A stretch of 64,000 bases of DNA. It comes from Thermopolyspora flexuosa. Its GTDB lineage: Bacteria; Actinomycetota; Actinomycetes; Streptosporangiales; Streptosporangiaceae. The stretch spans positions 558,001 through 622,000 of the forward strand of contig NZ_VFPQ01000001.1 of assembly GCF_006716785.1 (NCBI RefSeq), written 5' to 3'. Each line of letters begins with the position of its first letter. Within the stretch, counting starts at the first letter, position 1. The position numbers and the translations under genes were made by a program. The notes beneath the pieces are model-generated. The model was not told the origin of the DNA, searched no databases, and saw only the letters and a list, made by a program, of their open reading frames with translations. This document shows positions 44,055 through 52,491 of this stretch, one piece after another.

Positions 44055-44131
44055 TCAGATATGTCCGGATTGGGGTGGTAGGGTCAGATATTCCCTCATA
44101 AAAATACTTAGCGCATGATATGAGGCGCTAA
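44055..44131. promoter_or_regulatory. AT-rich control region with direct and inverted repeats
   Basis: TCAGATAT occurs twice (44055-44062 and 44084-44091, 29 bp apart), and TTAGCGC (44108-44114) pairs with GCGCTAA (44125-44131). The stretch is clearly more AT-rich than its surroundings and lies 120-200 bp before the His-rich secreted protein, so it is a candidate promoter/operator; the inverted repeat could instead end the upstream operon. Confidence 0.35.
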
Positions 44132-44251
44132 TAATCGGTAAACTGGTGACAAGATACTGCGACCGCCCGTTTCGTCTGCCCCCGAACCGGTGAACTCTCC
44201 CGATGCGGCCAAACCACAAAAATCGGGCCGCAACCAACCGTCGGGGGCAAG

Positions 44252-44812
44252 ATGAAGAAAATCGCAATCGCGAGCGTCGCAACGCTCGGAATCGTTGGTG
44301 CGGCTGCGGTACCGGCGTTCGGTGCAGTGTCGAGCCTCACGCAGGCCCAGGAGATGGCCCGGCCCTCCGCCGCAGCCAACGTGCACTGCAAGGTCCGGCA
44401 CTGGGTGGACCGTCAGGGGTACCGCGACGCCATCCGCGGCGACGCCTTCGCCGGCCGAAAGGGCCACTTCGGCCACAAGCGGCACCACTTCCACAAGGAC
44501 GTCGACCACGAGCGCAACGACGACGTGGTGAACCACGTGGAGGCGGACACCGTCGGCGCGGACAACGAGTTCGGCTACCACAAGCGGCACCACCACAAGC
44601 CTCGCGACTTCGAGACGCGCAAGGATCACCACGGTCGGCTCCTGCACGACCACCTGATCTGGAAGCGCGACGCGGGCCGCATCGCCCAGCGCTACAAGGA
44701 GCGCAAGCGCTGGGGCACCGAGAAGTGGTGCCGCGGTAAGCCGGTGGCCGGCGTGCACGCCGGTGGCGGCTGGTACGCCAAGGCCAAGATCAAGGCGAAG
44801 CGGAAGAAGTGA
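44252..44812 (+). CDS. His/Lys-rich secreted protein
   Basis: A 186-residue exported protein. MKKIAIASVATLGIVGAAAVPAFG is a Sec signal with cleavage near 24-26 (signal spread over residues 1-26). The mature chain is very basic and rich in His (clusters GHKRHHFHKD, YHKRHHHKPRD, KDHHGRLLHDH), with two Cys (VHCK and KWCRG) and a Lys tail (KAKIKAKRKK). It has no LPxTG signal. Metal or anionic-polymer binding is plausible from composition only. The stop overlaps the sortase start by 4 nt (GTGA at 44809), so expression is coupled to the sortase. Confidence 0.75.
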   Translation: MKKIAIASVATLGIVGAAAVPAFGAVSSLTQAQEMARPSAAANVHCKVRHWVDRQGYRDAIRGDAFAGRKGHFGHKRHHFHKDVDHERNDDVVNHVEADTVGADNEFGYHKRHHHKPRDFETRKDHHGRLLHDHLIWKRDAGRIAQRYKERKRWGTEKWCRGKPVAGVHAGGGWYAKAKIKAKRKK

Positions 44813-45903
44813 TCCGGTTTTCCGGACCGTCGGGATCGGCCGGTGGACGTGGGGGTTCACCGGATCGGCCGGCGAGCGACCGCCGCGTGGCCAGCGCGGC
44901 GGTCGCCGTCCCCGCCGCGGCGCACGGTCCCGGCACAGCGGGCGGCCCGGCCCGGGCGGGGGGCCGGGCCCGCGCGGCGGTCATGGCGCTGGCGCTGGCC
45001 GCGTCCGTGGCCGTCGGGCTCGCCGGCGTCGCCGTACCGGTCGCCCCGGCGCGGGCGGCGGGCGCCGTACCGCACCGGCCGGATCCGCCGGTGCTCGCGG
45101 GGCCGCCCGCGGCGGCCTTCGACGAGCCACCCGCGGCGGACTTCGACGAGCCGCCCGCGGTGGCGTTCGCGGAGCCGGCCGCGGTGGACGCCGAGGCCGA
45201 CATCGGGGCCGTCCCGGTCGCCGGGGCCGACGCGACCACCACGACGGTCGTCGGCCCGGGCCCGCGGGCGCGCGCCAAGGCGGGCGCGAAGACGTCCGCC
45301 AAGGCGGACGCGAAAGCCGGCGCGAAGACCGGCCCGAAGGCGGGCACGAGGAACGGCGCCGAAGCCGACGCGGCGGCGAAGGCGAAGCAGGGCGCGAAGG
45401 CGAAGCCCGCGCGCAGGGTCCTGCACATGCGGTACTCGGTTCCGGTCCGGATCCGGATCCCGTCCATCAGGGTCAACGCGCCGCTGATGAAGCTCGGGCT
45501 CGACCGCAGGGGCAGGCTCCAGACGCCGCCGCTCAGCAAACCCGGCGTCGCCGGCTGGTACGTGGGCAGCGCGAGCCCCGGGCAGATCGGCCCGGCCGTG
45601 GTGGTGGGCCACATGGACACCCGCACCGGCCCGGCCGTGTTCTTCCGGCTCCGCCGGCTCAAGCCCGGCGCGCGGATCTACATCGATCGGCGCGACGGCA
45701 GCACCGCCGTCTTCGAGGCGCGCAAGCGCATCCGGGTGCCGAAGACGCGATTTCCCACCGACGCGGTGTACGGCGACATCGGCAACGCGGGGCTGCGGCT
45801 CATCACCTGCGGCGGGGCGTTCGACCACCGCACCCGGCACTACCGGGACAACATCATCGTGTTCGCCCGGCTGGTGCGGGCGATCAATCACCGATCCGCT
45901 TGA
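44809..45903 (+). CDS. class E/F-type sortase
   Basis: A 364-residue membrane-anchored sortase. An N-terminal hydrophobic segment (VMALALAASVAVGLAGVAV) is followed by a low-complexity linker: FDEPPA repeats (about 103-130) and a long Ala/Lys stretch (about 160-205). The catalytic domain (about 215-360) has His268 in VVGHMD, Cys334 in LITCGGAF and Arg346 in YRDN. Class F sortases of actinobacteria cleave LPxTG-like substrates, but their targets are poorly known; no LPxTG protein is next to it. The GTG start overlaps the upstream stop. Its end overlaps the convergent phosphatase by 20 nt. Confidence 0.85.
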   Translation: MIRFSGPSGSAGGRGGSPDRPASDRRVASAAVAVPAAAHGPGTAGGPARAGGRARAAVMALALAASVAVGLAGVAVPVAPARAAGAVPHRPDPPVLAGPPAAAFDEPPAADFDEPPAVAFAEPAAVDAEADIGAVPVAGADATTTTVVGPGPRARAKAGAKTSAKADAKAGAKTGPKAGTRNGAEADAAAKAKQGAKAKPARRVLHMRYSVPVRIRIPSIRVNAPLMKLGLDRRGRLQTPPLSKPGVAGWYVGSASPGQIGPAVVVGHMDTRTGPAVFFRLRRLKPGARIYIDRRDGSTAVFEARKRIRVPKTRFPTDAVYGDIGNAGLRLITCGGAFDHRTRHYRDNIIVFARLVRAINHRSA

Positions 45904-46666
45904 GCACCTCGTCGTGGAGCAGCCCGTTGGTGCACACCATGCTCCCGCCCGCCACGTCCGCCGCGCCGGACAGGGCGGACCAGGTGCCGCCGGCCTCCTC
46001 GACGATCACCGTGATGGCCGCCATGTCCCACGGGGACAGCTCGGGCTCCGCCGACACGTCGACGGAGCCCTCGGCGACCATCACGTGTGACCAGAAGTCG
46101 CCGTACGCCCGGGTCCGCCACACGGTCCGGGTGAGGTCGAGGAACGCGTCGAGCCGGCCCTTCTCCTCCCAGCCGTAGAGGCTGGAGAACGACAGCGAGG
46201 CGTCCGCGAGGTCGCGTACCGAGGACACCCGGCACCGCCGCGCCGAGGCGAGGCCGGGCCCGGTCCACGCGCCCTCGCCGCGCGCCGCCCACCAGCGCCG
46301 CCCCAGCGCCGGGGCGGAGACCACGCCGACCACGACCCGGCCGTGCTCCAGCAGGGCGATGAGCGTCGCCCACACCGGCACGCCCCGGACGAAGTTCTTC
46401 GTGCCGTCGATCGGGTCGATCATCCAGGAGCGCGCGCCGGACCCGGTCTCGCCGTACTCCTCGCCGACCACGGCGTCGCCGGGCCGGGCCTTGCCGATCA
46501 GCTCCCGTACGGCCTGCTCGACCGCCCGGTCGGCGTCGCTCACCGGGGAAAGGTCCGGCTTCGTCTCCACCTGCAGGTCGCCGGCGAGGAACCGGCGCAT
46601 GGTGATGGCGTCGGCGGCGTCCGCGAGCTCGTGCGCCAGCCGAAGATCGTCACTGTATGCGGTCAC
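45884..46666 (-). CDS. hisN: inositol monophosphatase-family phosphatase (histidinol-phosphatase HisN type)
   Basis: A 260-residue phosphatase with the Mg-dependent IMPase motifs: GEEYGETG near residue 70, DPIDGTKNF near 87, and SPWDMAA near 210. In actinobacteria this subgroup is HisN, which removes phosphate from L-histidinol phosphate in His biosynthesis. The GTG at 46666 (MTAYSDDLRLAHELADAADA over residues 1-20) is the family-like start; GTG 46675 adds three residues. Substrate could also be inositol-1-phosphate; the length and ending favour HisN. Confidence 0.87.
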   Translation of the reverse strand: MTAYSDDLRLAHELADAADAITMRRFLAGDLQVETKPDLSPVSDADRAVEQAVRELIGKARPGDAVVGEEYGETGSGARSWMIDPIDGTKNFVRGVPVWATLIALLEHGRVVVGVVSAPALGRRWWAARGEGAWTGPGLASARRCRVSSVRDLADASLSFSSLYGWEEKGRLDAFLDLTRTVWRTRAYGDFWSHVMVAEGSVDVSAEPELSPWDMAAITVIVEEAGGTWSALSGAADVAGGSMVCTNGLLHDEVLKRIGD

Positions 46667-46750
46667 AGCGCACACGGTAGCGTGCCGCCGCGGCCCGCCC
46701 GGCCCTGGGCGGTACGTCCCGGTTCCCGTGTCGGGGTCCGCCCGGATGGC

Positions 46751-47779
46751 TCAGCCGAGGTCGGGGTCGGGCGCGCCCTCCCGGCTCACCAGCAGGCGGC
46801 GCAGCGACTCCAGCCGCGCCGGGTCGGCACGGCCCTCCGCCACCCAGCGGTCGAGCGCGCAGTCCCCGCCCCGGTGGGTGCAGCCCTTGGGGCACTCCAC
46901 GGTGGCGTCGGCGAGGTCGGGGAACGCGGCGATGATCGTGTCGTCCGAGACGTGCGCGAGGCCGAAGCTGCGCACGCCGGGCGTGTCGATGATCCAGCCG
47001 CCCTCCGGCAGCTCCAGCGCGATCGCCGAGGTCGAGGTGTGCCGCCCCCGGCCGGTCACCGGGTTCACCTGGCCCACCGCCCGGCCGGCGTCCGGCACCA
47101 GCGCGTTGACCAGGGTGGACTTGCCCACCCCCGAGTGCCCGACGAGCACGCTGATCCGCCCGGCGAGCCGCTCGCGCAGCTCGTCGAGCGGGCCGCCCTT
47201 GTACACCACCACGTACGGCACGCCGAGCGGCGCGTACAGGGCGAGGATCTCGTCCGGGGCGGCGAGGTCGGACTTGGTGAGGCAGAGCAGCGCGTCGATC
47301 CCGGCGTCGTACGCGGCGACGAGCAGCCGGTCGATCATGCGCGGGCGGGGCGGCGGGTCGGCGAGCGCGGTGACGATGACGAGCTGGTCGGCGTTGGCGA
47401 CGATGGGCCGCTCCACGTCGTCGGTGTCGTCGGCGCTGCGCCGCAGCATCGAGGAGCGGGGCTCCACCCGGACGATCCGGGCGAGCGTGCCGGGGCGGCC
47501 GGACACGTCCCCGACGATCGCCACCCGGTCGCCGACGATGATCCCCTTGCGGCCGAGCTCGCGCGCCTTCATCGCGACCACCGTCACGTCGTGGTCCTCG
47601 TCGCGGATGAGGCACGTGTAGCGGCCCCGGTCGACGGCGGTGACGAACCCTTCGACGGCGTCCTCGTGCGCGGGACGGCGGCGCGTCCGGGGCCGGGACT
47701 TCCCTTTCGGCCGGACCCGTACCGCGTCCTCGTCGAACCGCTGTCTGATCAGGCGTCCCCCTCCAGCATCCGGGCCCAC
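46751..47779 (-). CDS. rsgA: ribosome small subunit-dependent GTPase RsgA
   Basis: A 342-residue circularly permuted GTPase. G4 TKSD precedes G1 GHSGVGKST and G3 DTPGVRSF, and the C-terminal zinc motif [13 protein letters not shown] follows. It checks 30S subunit maturation. The start is uncertain: GTG 47779 overlaps aroA by 31 nt; translation from it reads [15 protein letters not shown], and homologues begin near [10 protein letters not shown] strong GGAGGGGGA lies inside that stretch, so a non-standard CTG a few codons in, or the GTG, is used. aroA-rsgA is the standard actinobacterial gene order. Confidence 0.93.
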   Translation of the reverse strand: MGPDAGGGRLIRQRFDEDAVRVRPKGKSRPRTRRRPAHEDAVEGFVTAVDRGRYTCLIRDEDHDVTVVAMKARELGRKGIIVGDRVAIVGDVSGRPGTLARIVRVEPRSSMLRRSADDTDDVERPIVANADQLVIVTALADPPPRPRMIDRLLVAAYDAGIDALLCLTKSDLAAPDEILALYAPLGVPYVVVYKGGPLDELRERLAGRISVLVGHSGVGKSTLVNALVPDAGRAVGQVNPVTGRGRHTSTSAIALELPEGGWIIDTPGVRSFGLAHVSDDTIIAAFPDLADATVECPKGCTHRGGDCALDRWVAEGRADPARLESLRRLLVSREGAPDPDLG

Positions 47780-49041
47780 ATCCGGGCGAACTCCGGGAGG
47801 GTCTTGGCGGTGGTGGCGATGTTCTCCACCTGCACCCCCGGCACCACCAGGCCGATCACCGCGCCCGCGGTGGCCATGCGGTGGTCCTCGTAGCTGTGGA
47901 ACACGCCGCCGCGCAGCGGCCGGGGGCGGATCTCCAGCCCGTCGGCGGTCTCCCGGACGTCACCGCCGAGGCGGTTGATCTCGGTGGCGAGCGCGGCGAG
48001 CCGGTCGGTCTCGTGGCCGCGCAGGTGGGCGATGCCGCGCAGCGTCGACGGGCCGTCGGCGAGCGCGGCGAGCGCGGCGATGGTCGGGGTGAGCTCGCCC
48101 ACGTCGTGCAGGTCGGCGTCGATGCCGGACACCCGGCCGGTGCCGGTGACCGCCAGGCCCTCGGGCGTGCGGGTCACCGTGGCGCCCATCTCGGTGAGCA
48201 GGCCGCGCAGCGCGTCCCCGGGCTGGGTGGTGCGCTCCGGCCAGTCCGGCACGGTGACCGTGCCGCCGGTGACCAGCGCGGCGGCGAGGAACGGCGCGGC
48301 GTTCGACAGGTCCGGCTCGACGACCAGGTCGCGGGCGGCGATCGGACCCGGCTCCACCCGCCACACGTCCGGCTCGCCGTCGTCCACGTGCACGCCCGCC
48401 TCGCGCAGCATCTGCACGGTCATCTGGATGTGCGGCATCGACGGCACCGGCGGGCCGGAGTGCCGCACCGTGACGCCCTTCTCGAACCGGGCGGCGGCGA
48501 GCAGCAGGCCGGAGACGAGCTGGGACGACGCCGAGGCGTCGATGGTCACCTCGCCGCCGCGGATCGGCCCGCGCACGGTGCACGGCAGCGCGTCGCCCTC
48601 GACGTGCGCGCCGAGCGCGCGCAGCGCGGCGAGCAGCGGCCCCATCGGGCGGCGGCGGGCGGCCGCGTCGCCGTCGAAGCGCACCTCGCCGTCGGCGAGG
48701 GCGGCGATCGGCGGCACGAACCGCATCACGGTGCCCGCGAGGCCCACGTCGATCGACACGCCGCCGCGGATCGGGCCGGGCACGACGTGCCAGTCGACGC
48801 TGGAGGCGGTCTCCGCGGACGGGGTGAGCCCGGCGCCCAGGGCGCGCAGCGCGGCCGCCATCAGGTCGGCGTCACGGCTGCGCAGCGCCCGCCGTACGGT
48901 GCCGGGGCCCTCGGCCAGCGCGGCCAGCGGCAGCGCCCGGTTCGTCACGGACTTGGAACCGGGCAGGCGGACGGTCGCGCGGACGGGCCCGGCCGCGGTC
49001 GGCGCGGGCCACAGCGAGGTGGCGGACGACGTGGCGGACAT
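47749..49041 (-). CDS. aroA: 3-phosphoshikimate 1-carboxyvinyltransferase (EPSP synthase)
   Basis: A 430-residue EPSP synthase. [18 protein letters not shown] carries the catalytic Lys, followed by [45 protein letters not shown], and [16 protein letters not shown]; the ending [18 protein letters not shown] is typical. It joins shikimate-3-phosphate to PEP in the chorismate pathway. The ATG at 49041 is preferred to one at 49143, which would add 34 Arg-rich residues. Confidence 0.95.
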   Translation of the reverse strand: MSATSSATSLWPAPTAAGPVRATVRLPGSKSVTNRALPLAALAEGPGTVRRALRSRDADLMAAALRALGAGLTPSAETASSVDWHVVPGPIRGGVSIDVGLAGTVMRFVPPIAALADGEVRFDGDAAARRRPMGPLLAALRALGAHVEGDALPCTVRGPIRGGEVTIDASASSQLVSGLLLAAARFEKGVTVRHSGPPVPSMPHIQMTVQMLREAGVHVDDGEPDVWRVEPGPIAARDLVVEPDLSNAAPFLAAALVTGGTVTVPDWPERTTQPGDALRGLLTEMGATVTRTPEGLAVTGTGRVSGIDADLHDVGELTPTIAALAALADGPSTLRGIAHLRGHETDRLAALATEINRLGGDVRETADGLEIRPRPLRGGVFHSYEDHRMATAGAVIGLVVPGVQVENIATTAKTLPEFARMWARMLEGDA

Positions 49042-49194
49042 GGTCGAAAGCCTATCGAAGCCGGACCGGGGCGACGTCCCCGCCGGTGCGCGCGCCGCGG
49101 GGGAGCACCGCCGCCGCCCGCGCACGGGAATTTTTTCGCTCACATGTGCGATCGGTACGTGCGATCAGGACTTGACGGTGGCATGGTGGAACCT

Positions 49195-49932
49195 ATGTGC
49201 GGACGATACGTCTCGGCTCGCAAGAAGCAGGAGCTGCTCGAGGAGTTCCAGGTGGAACTCGACGGGGCGGCCGAGGAGGAGCTGCGGCCGGACTACAACG
49301 TCGCACCGACCAAGAAGGTGTACGCGGTGCTCGCCCGGCCGGTCAAGGACACCGACGGGCAGGCCGGCGGCCCGCCGGTCCGGCAGCTCCGCGTGCTGCG
49401 CTGGGGTCTCGTGCCGAGCTGGGCGAAGGACCCGGCGATCGGCTCCCGCATGATCAACGCGCGGCTGGAGACCGCCGCCGAGAAGCCGTCGTTCCGCCAG
49501 GCGTTCGCGCGGCGCCGCTGCCTGCTGCCCGCCGACGGCTACTACGAGTGGCTGGCGGACGGCGCGGCCCGGCGCAAGCGGCCCTACTTCATCCGCCCCG
49601 CCGACGGCGGGGTGATGGCGATGGCCGGGCTGTACGAGTTCTGGCGGGACCGCGCCCGGCCCGCCGACGACCCGGAGGCGTGGCTGGTCACCTGCACCGT
49701 GCTCACCACCGCGGCGCAGCACGAGGCCGCGCGCATCCATGACCGCATGCCGGTGCTCGTCCCCCGGGAGCGGTGGGCGGACTGGCTCGACCCCGGCCTC
49801 ACCGCCGCCGAGGAGGCGCGGCGGCTGCTCGTCCCGCCGCCGCCCGGCACGTTCGCGCTCCACCCGGTGTCGGCCGCGGTGAACAACGTCCGCAACAACG
49901 GCCCCGAGCTCATCGCGCCGGTCGCGGTCTGA
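49195..49932 (+). CDS. SRAP domain protein (YedK/HMCES type, DNA abasic-site crosslinker)
   Basis: A 245-residue SOS-response-associated peptidase family protein. After Met removal the catalytic Cys2 of MCGRYV is exposed; NVAPT, SRMINARLET, LLPADGYYEW and HDRMPVLV supply the other conserved Asn, Glu and His. YedK/HMCES form a thiazolidine crosslink with abasic sites in ssDNA and shield them. The ATG at 49195 is the family start. In the same frame an upstream ATG at 49144 gives MCDRYVRS, an imperfect copy of the same motif (see findings). The gene is divergent from aroA. It has no visible LexA box. Confidence 0.92.
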   Translation: MCGRYVSARKKQELLEEFQVELDGAAEEELRPDYNVAPTKKVYAVLARPVKDTDGQAGGPPVRQLRVLRWGLVPSWAKDPAIGSRMINARLETAAEKPSFRQAFARRRCLLPADGYYEWLADGAARRKRPYFIRPADGGVMAMAGLYEFWRDRARPADDPEAWLVTCTVLTTAAQHEAARIHDRMPVLVPRERWADWLDPGLTAAEEARRLLVPPPPGTFALHPVSAAVNNVRNNGPELIAPVAV

Positions 49933-50239
49933 CGGCGGCGGTCACCGCCCCGTCGAGGACGCCGGTGAAAAGGCGCCGGATTCGGCCGTCCGGCGTGTGT
50001 AAAAAGCTCGCCAAGTGGGCATCCGGTGGGCAAAGCGATCCACTGCGCGGGATCCGCGCGGCGGACGCCCGACCCTCGAACGCCTGATCCGTGCCGGGAG
50101 TGGTTGCCGACACATCCCCATAGATCCGATCACCGAACCCCTGAATCCCCCCACCCCACACAGTCCTGAAGACCCCGACGACCGGCGGGCGCGGAGGACC
50201 CGACCGGTGAGAGTTCGTGTTACCCGAAAGGAGCGGCTC
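49933..50239. other. intergenic region upstream of the DksA/TraR-like gene
   Basis: 307 bp without a gene; ORFs seen here lack coding bias. It ends with AAAGGAG at 50227-50233, the ribosome-binding site for GTG 50240. No firm promoter call. Confidence 0.4.
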
Positions 50240-50569
50240 GTGGACGACGTGACCGTTCGCCGGAGACTGGAGAGCATGCTCAGTGATCTGGACCGCTCCA
50301 TCCGGACGCTGCTCGACGACCGGCCCGACGAGCACTCGGCCGCCGACGCGGGCGCCCAGCTCACCGCGACCGACCGCGTGCAGGCCATGATCGACAACGC
50401 CACACGGCAGCGGTCGGCGGTGCTCAGCGCGCTCAAGCGGCTCGACGAGGGCACGTACGGCCGCTGCGTGGACTGCGGCGGCCTGGTCCCGGAGGGGCGG
50501 CTGGAGGCGCGGCCGGAGGCCGAGCGCTGCGTGCCGTGCCAGTCGAAGGCCGAGCGCCGGCGGCGCTGA
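50240..50569 (+). CDS. DksA/TraR family C4 zinc-finger protein
   Basis: A 109-residue protein with a helical N-terminal coiled coil (RRRLESMLSDLDRSIRTLLDD) and a C-terminal zinc finger, RCVDCG and RCVPCQ (CxxC...CxxC), typical of the DksA/TraR family, followed by a basic tail. DksA-type proteins bind the RNA polymerase secondary channel; actinobacterial short members are largely uncharacterised. The GTG at 50240 follows AAAGGAG with 6-nt spacing and is chosen over in-frame starts at 50207 and 50015. ALKRLDEGTYGRC is the usual linker into the zinc finger. Confidence 0.88.
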   Translation: MDDVTVRRRLESMLSDLDRSIRTLLDDRPDEHSAADAGAQLTATDRVQAMIDNATRQRSAVLSALKRLDEGTYGRCVDCGGLVPEGRLEARPEAERCVPCQSKAERRRR

Positions 50570-50600
50570 CCGTCCAGGCCGACCGGGCGGGCTGCGCGCG

Positions 50601-51344
50601 TCACGGATCGCGGCGCGCGCTCGCCACGAGGTGAATGCCCACGGTGTCGTCGTCGTCCGGCCGGGTCTCGAGCTCGGTGTGCACCAGCCGGCCCAGCGCC
50701 CGGGCGTCACCGGAGAGCACGTGGTCCACGGTGGACGGCGACAACACCGTGCGGGGCCGTACCCACTCGACGGTGAGCCCCGCGCCGGTGAGCAGCTCGC
50801 GCAGCTGGCCGCTGGAGAAGCACCGGGTGATGCTGCCGTCCGGCCACGGCACGAGCATGACCTCGCCGGTCTGCCGCAGGTGCGCCCAGAAGTTCTGCTC
50901 GGCGAGGATCGCCATGCCGAGCACGAGGGAGTCGACCGAGACGAGCACCCGCCCGCCCGGCTTGAGCACCCGGGCCACGTCGGCGATCGCCGACTCGGCC
51001 ATGATCTCGATCGACAGCGCGCGCTCCTCGGCGAGCACCCCGTCCACGCACGCGTCCGGCAGGAAGGCGAGGTCGTCGGCGCGGATCCGGCGGACCCGGT
51101 CGTCGCGGGCGTCGCGCAGCCACGGCTCGGCGGTGCGGCGGAAGTCGATGACCTCGATCACCTGGTGCCCGCGCCGGGCCGCCTGCGCCGCCCAGCGGCC
51201 CCGGCCGCCGGAGATGTCGAGGAGCAGCGCCGGACGCCTGGGAAGCCAGCGGCGGAGCTGTTCGGCGGCGACGGCGTTGTAGAAGGTCCAGTACGGCCCG
51301 AGCGCACCTGAGCCGTTCAGTTCTTTCGCCGGGATGGGCAGCAC
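50601..51344 (-). CDS. SAM-dependent methyltransferase-like protein
   Basis: A 247-residue class I methyltransferase fold: SAM motif I as LLLDISGGRGRWAA near residues 41-54, motif II IEVIDF near 63, and VARVLKPGGRVLVSVDSL near 122-139. The motif I DISGGRG is a variant of DxGxGxG. Small-molecule methylation is likely but the substrate is unknown. GTG 51344 follows GGAG. It is convergent with the zinc-finger gene and divergent from sigR. Confidence 0.82.
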   Translation of the reverse strand: MLPIPAKELNGSGALGPYWTFYNAVAAEQLRRWLPRRPALLLDISGGRGRWAAQAARRGHQVIEVIDFRRTAEPWLRDARDDRVRRIRADDLAFLPDACVDGVLAEERALSIEIMAESAIADVARVLKPGGRVLVSVDSLVLGMAILAEQNFWAHLRQTGEVMLVPWPDGSITRCFSSGQLRELLTGAGLTVEWVRPRTVLSPSTVDHVLSGDARALGRLVHTELETRPDDDDTVGIHLVASARRDP

Positions 51345-51434
51345 GAGCGGCTCCTGGACGTCGGGGCTCTCCGCGGATCGCTACTAACCGGTACGTTCCC
51401 CGCACCGGATGGTTCGTCACCTTCATCGTGGCGC

Positions 51435-51461
51435 GGGAACAAGATGCTACGCCCGATGGTT
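51435..51461 (+). promoter_or_regulatory. SigR-dependent autoregulatory promoter of sigR
   Basis: GGGAAC at 51435-51440, an 18-bp spacer, and GTT at 51459-51461 match the SigR consensus GGGAAT-N18-GTT. It lies 30 bp before the first sigR start (51491), as for the thiol-stress-induced sigRp2 of Streptomyces coelicolor. Confidence 0.8.
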
Positions 51462-51490
51462 GGTGCTCGGCGTAAGGATAAGGAGGTTTG

Positions 51491-52174
51491 ATGCCGGTAG
51501 CCCCGCTCGCCGACCGACCCGCCACGATCCAGCCGGTATCCTCGGCTTCGTACGGCGGACATAAGGGGGTGGGTCCGGTCTCCAGAGCATCGACGGAGAC
51601 GCTGGAGCAGCGCAGCGAGCGGTTCGAGCGGGACGTGATGCCGTATCTCGACCAGCTCTACTCGGCCGCGCTCCGGATGACCCGTAACCCCGCGGATGCG
51701 GAGGATCTCGTCCAGGAGACCTTCGCCAAGGCCTTCGCCTCCTTTCACCAGTTCCAGGAGGGCACCAACCTCAAGGCCTGGCTGTACCGCATCCTCACCA
51801 ACACCTTCATCAACGCCTACCGCAAGAAGCAGCGGGAGCCGAAGCAGTCGGGCGCCGAGGAGGTGGAGGACTGGCAGCTCGCCCGGGCGGAGTCGCACAC
51901 CTCCAGCGGGCTGAAGTCGGCCGAGATCGAGGCGCTGGAGCATCTGCCGGACAGCGACGTCAAGAACGCGCTCGCCGCGTTGCCCGAGGAGTTCCGCATC
52001 GCGGTCTACCTGGCCGATGTGGAGGGTTTCCCGTACAAGGAGATCGCCGAGATCATGGGCACGCCGATCGGCACCGTGATGTCGCGGCTGCACCGCGGAC
52101 GCCGCCAGCTGCGGGCGCTTCTTGAGGACTACGCGCGCGAGCGTGGACTCGTGCCATCGGAGGACCGGCGATGA
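51491..52174 (+). CDS. sigR: ECF sigma factor SigR (thiol-oxidative stress)
   Basis: A 227-residue (long form) ECF sigma factor. Region 2: [30 protein letters not shown] spread over residues 55-85, then [15 protein letters not shown]; region 4: [41 protein letters not shown] spread over 155-200. ATG 51491 has AAGGAGG in front. A GTG at 51569 gives a 201-residue form starting MGPVSRAS, as the standard SigR; the longer form resembles the unstable SigR-prime made from the inducible promoter in Streptomyces. Stop overlaps rsrA by 4 nt. It directs thioredoxin and mycothiol genes. Confidence 0.95.
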   Translation: MPVAPLADRPATIQPVSSASYGGHKGVGPVSRASTETLEQRSERFERDVMPYLDQLYSAALRMTRNPADAEDLVQETFAKAFASFHQFQEGTNLKAWLYRILTNTFINAYRKKQREPKQSGAEEVEDWQLARAESHTSSGLKSAEIEALEHLPDSDVKNALAALPEEFRIAVYLADVEGFPYKEIAEIMGTPIGTVMSRLHRGRRQLRALLEDYARERGLVPSEDRR

Positions 52175-52464
52175 GTTGCGGAAACCCTCACGAGACCGAC
52201 TGTGCGGACGTGCTCGATCGGCTCTACGCCTACCTCGACGGGGAACTCGACGAGACTCTGTGCGGGGACATCCGCAAGCATCTGGACGAGTGCGGCCCGT
52301 GCCTGAAGGAGTACGGGCTCGACCAGATGGTGAAGAAGCTCGTGGCCAAGCACTGCGGCTGCGATCCGGTGCCGGAGGACCTGCGGGCGCGGGTGATGTC
52401 GCGCATCGAGCAGGTCCGGCTGGAGATGGTCGAGGCGGCCGAGTCGGAGCGTCTCGCGCCTTGA
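52171..52464 (+). CDS. rsrA: zinc-binding anti-sigma factor RsrA
   Basis: A 97-residue ZAS-family anti-sigma factor. Cys11, His37, Cys41 and Cys44 ([12 protein letters not shown]) are at exactly the positions of the Streptomyces coelicolor RsrA zinc ligands and redox switch; additional Cys3, Cys31, Cys62 and Cys64 are present. Under thiol oxidation the protein forms disulfides, loses zinc and releases SigR. The ATG overlaps the sigR stop (ATGA), so it is made with its partner. Confidence 0.95.
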   Translation: MSCGNPHETDCADVLDRLYAYLDGELDETLCGDIRKHLDECGPCLKEYGLDQMVKKLVAKHCGCDPVPEDLRARVMSRIEQVRLEMVEAAESERLAP

Positions 52465-52491
52465 CGCGCCGGAACCCGTAAGCTGCCCCCT

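Noticed and set aside
45270-45420. Repeated AAG-GCG type units, possible DNA repeat array
   Set aside because: They encode the Ala/Lys linker of the sortase; low-complexity protein repeat, not a CRISPR or mobile repeat.
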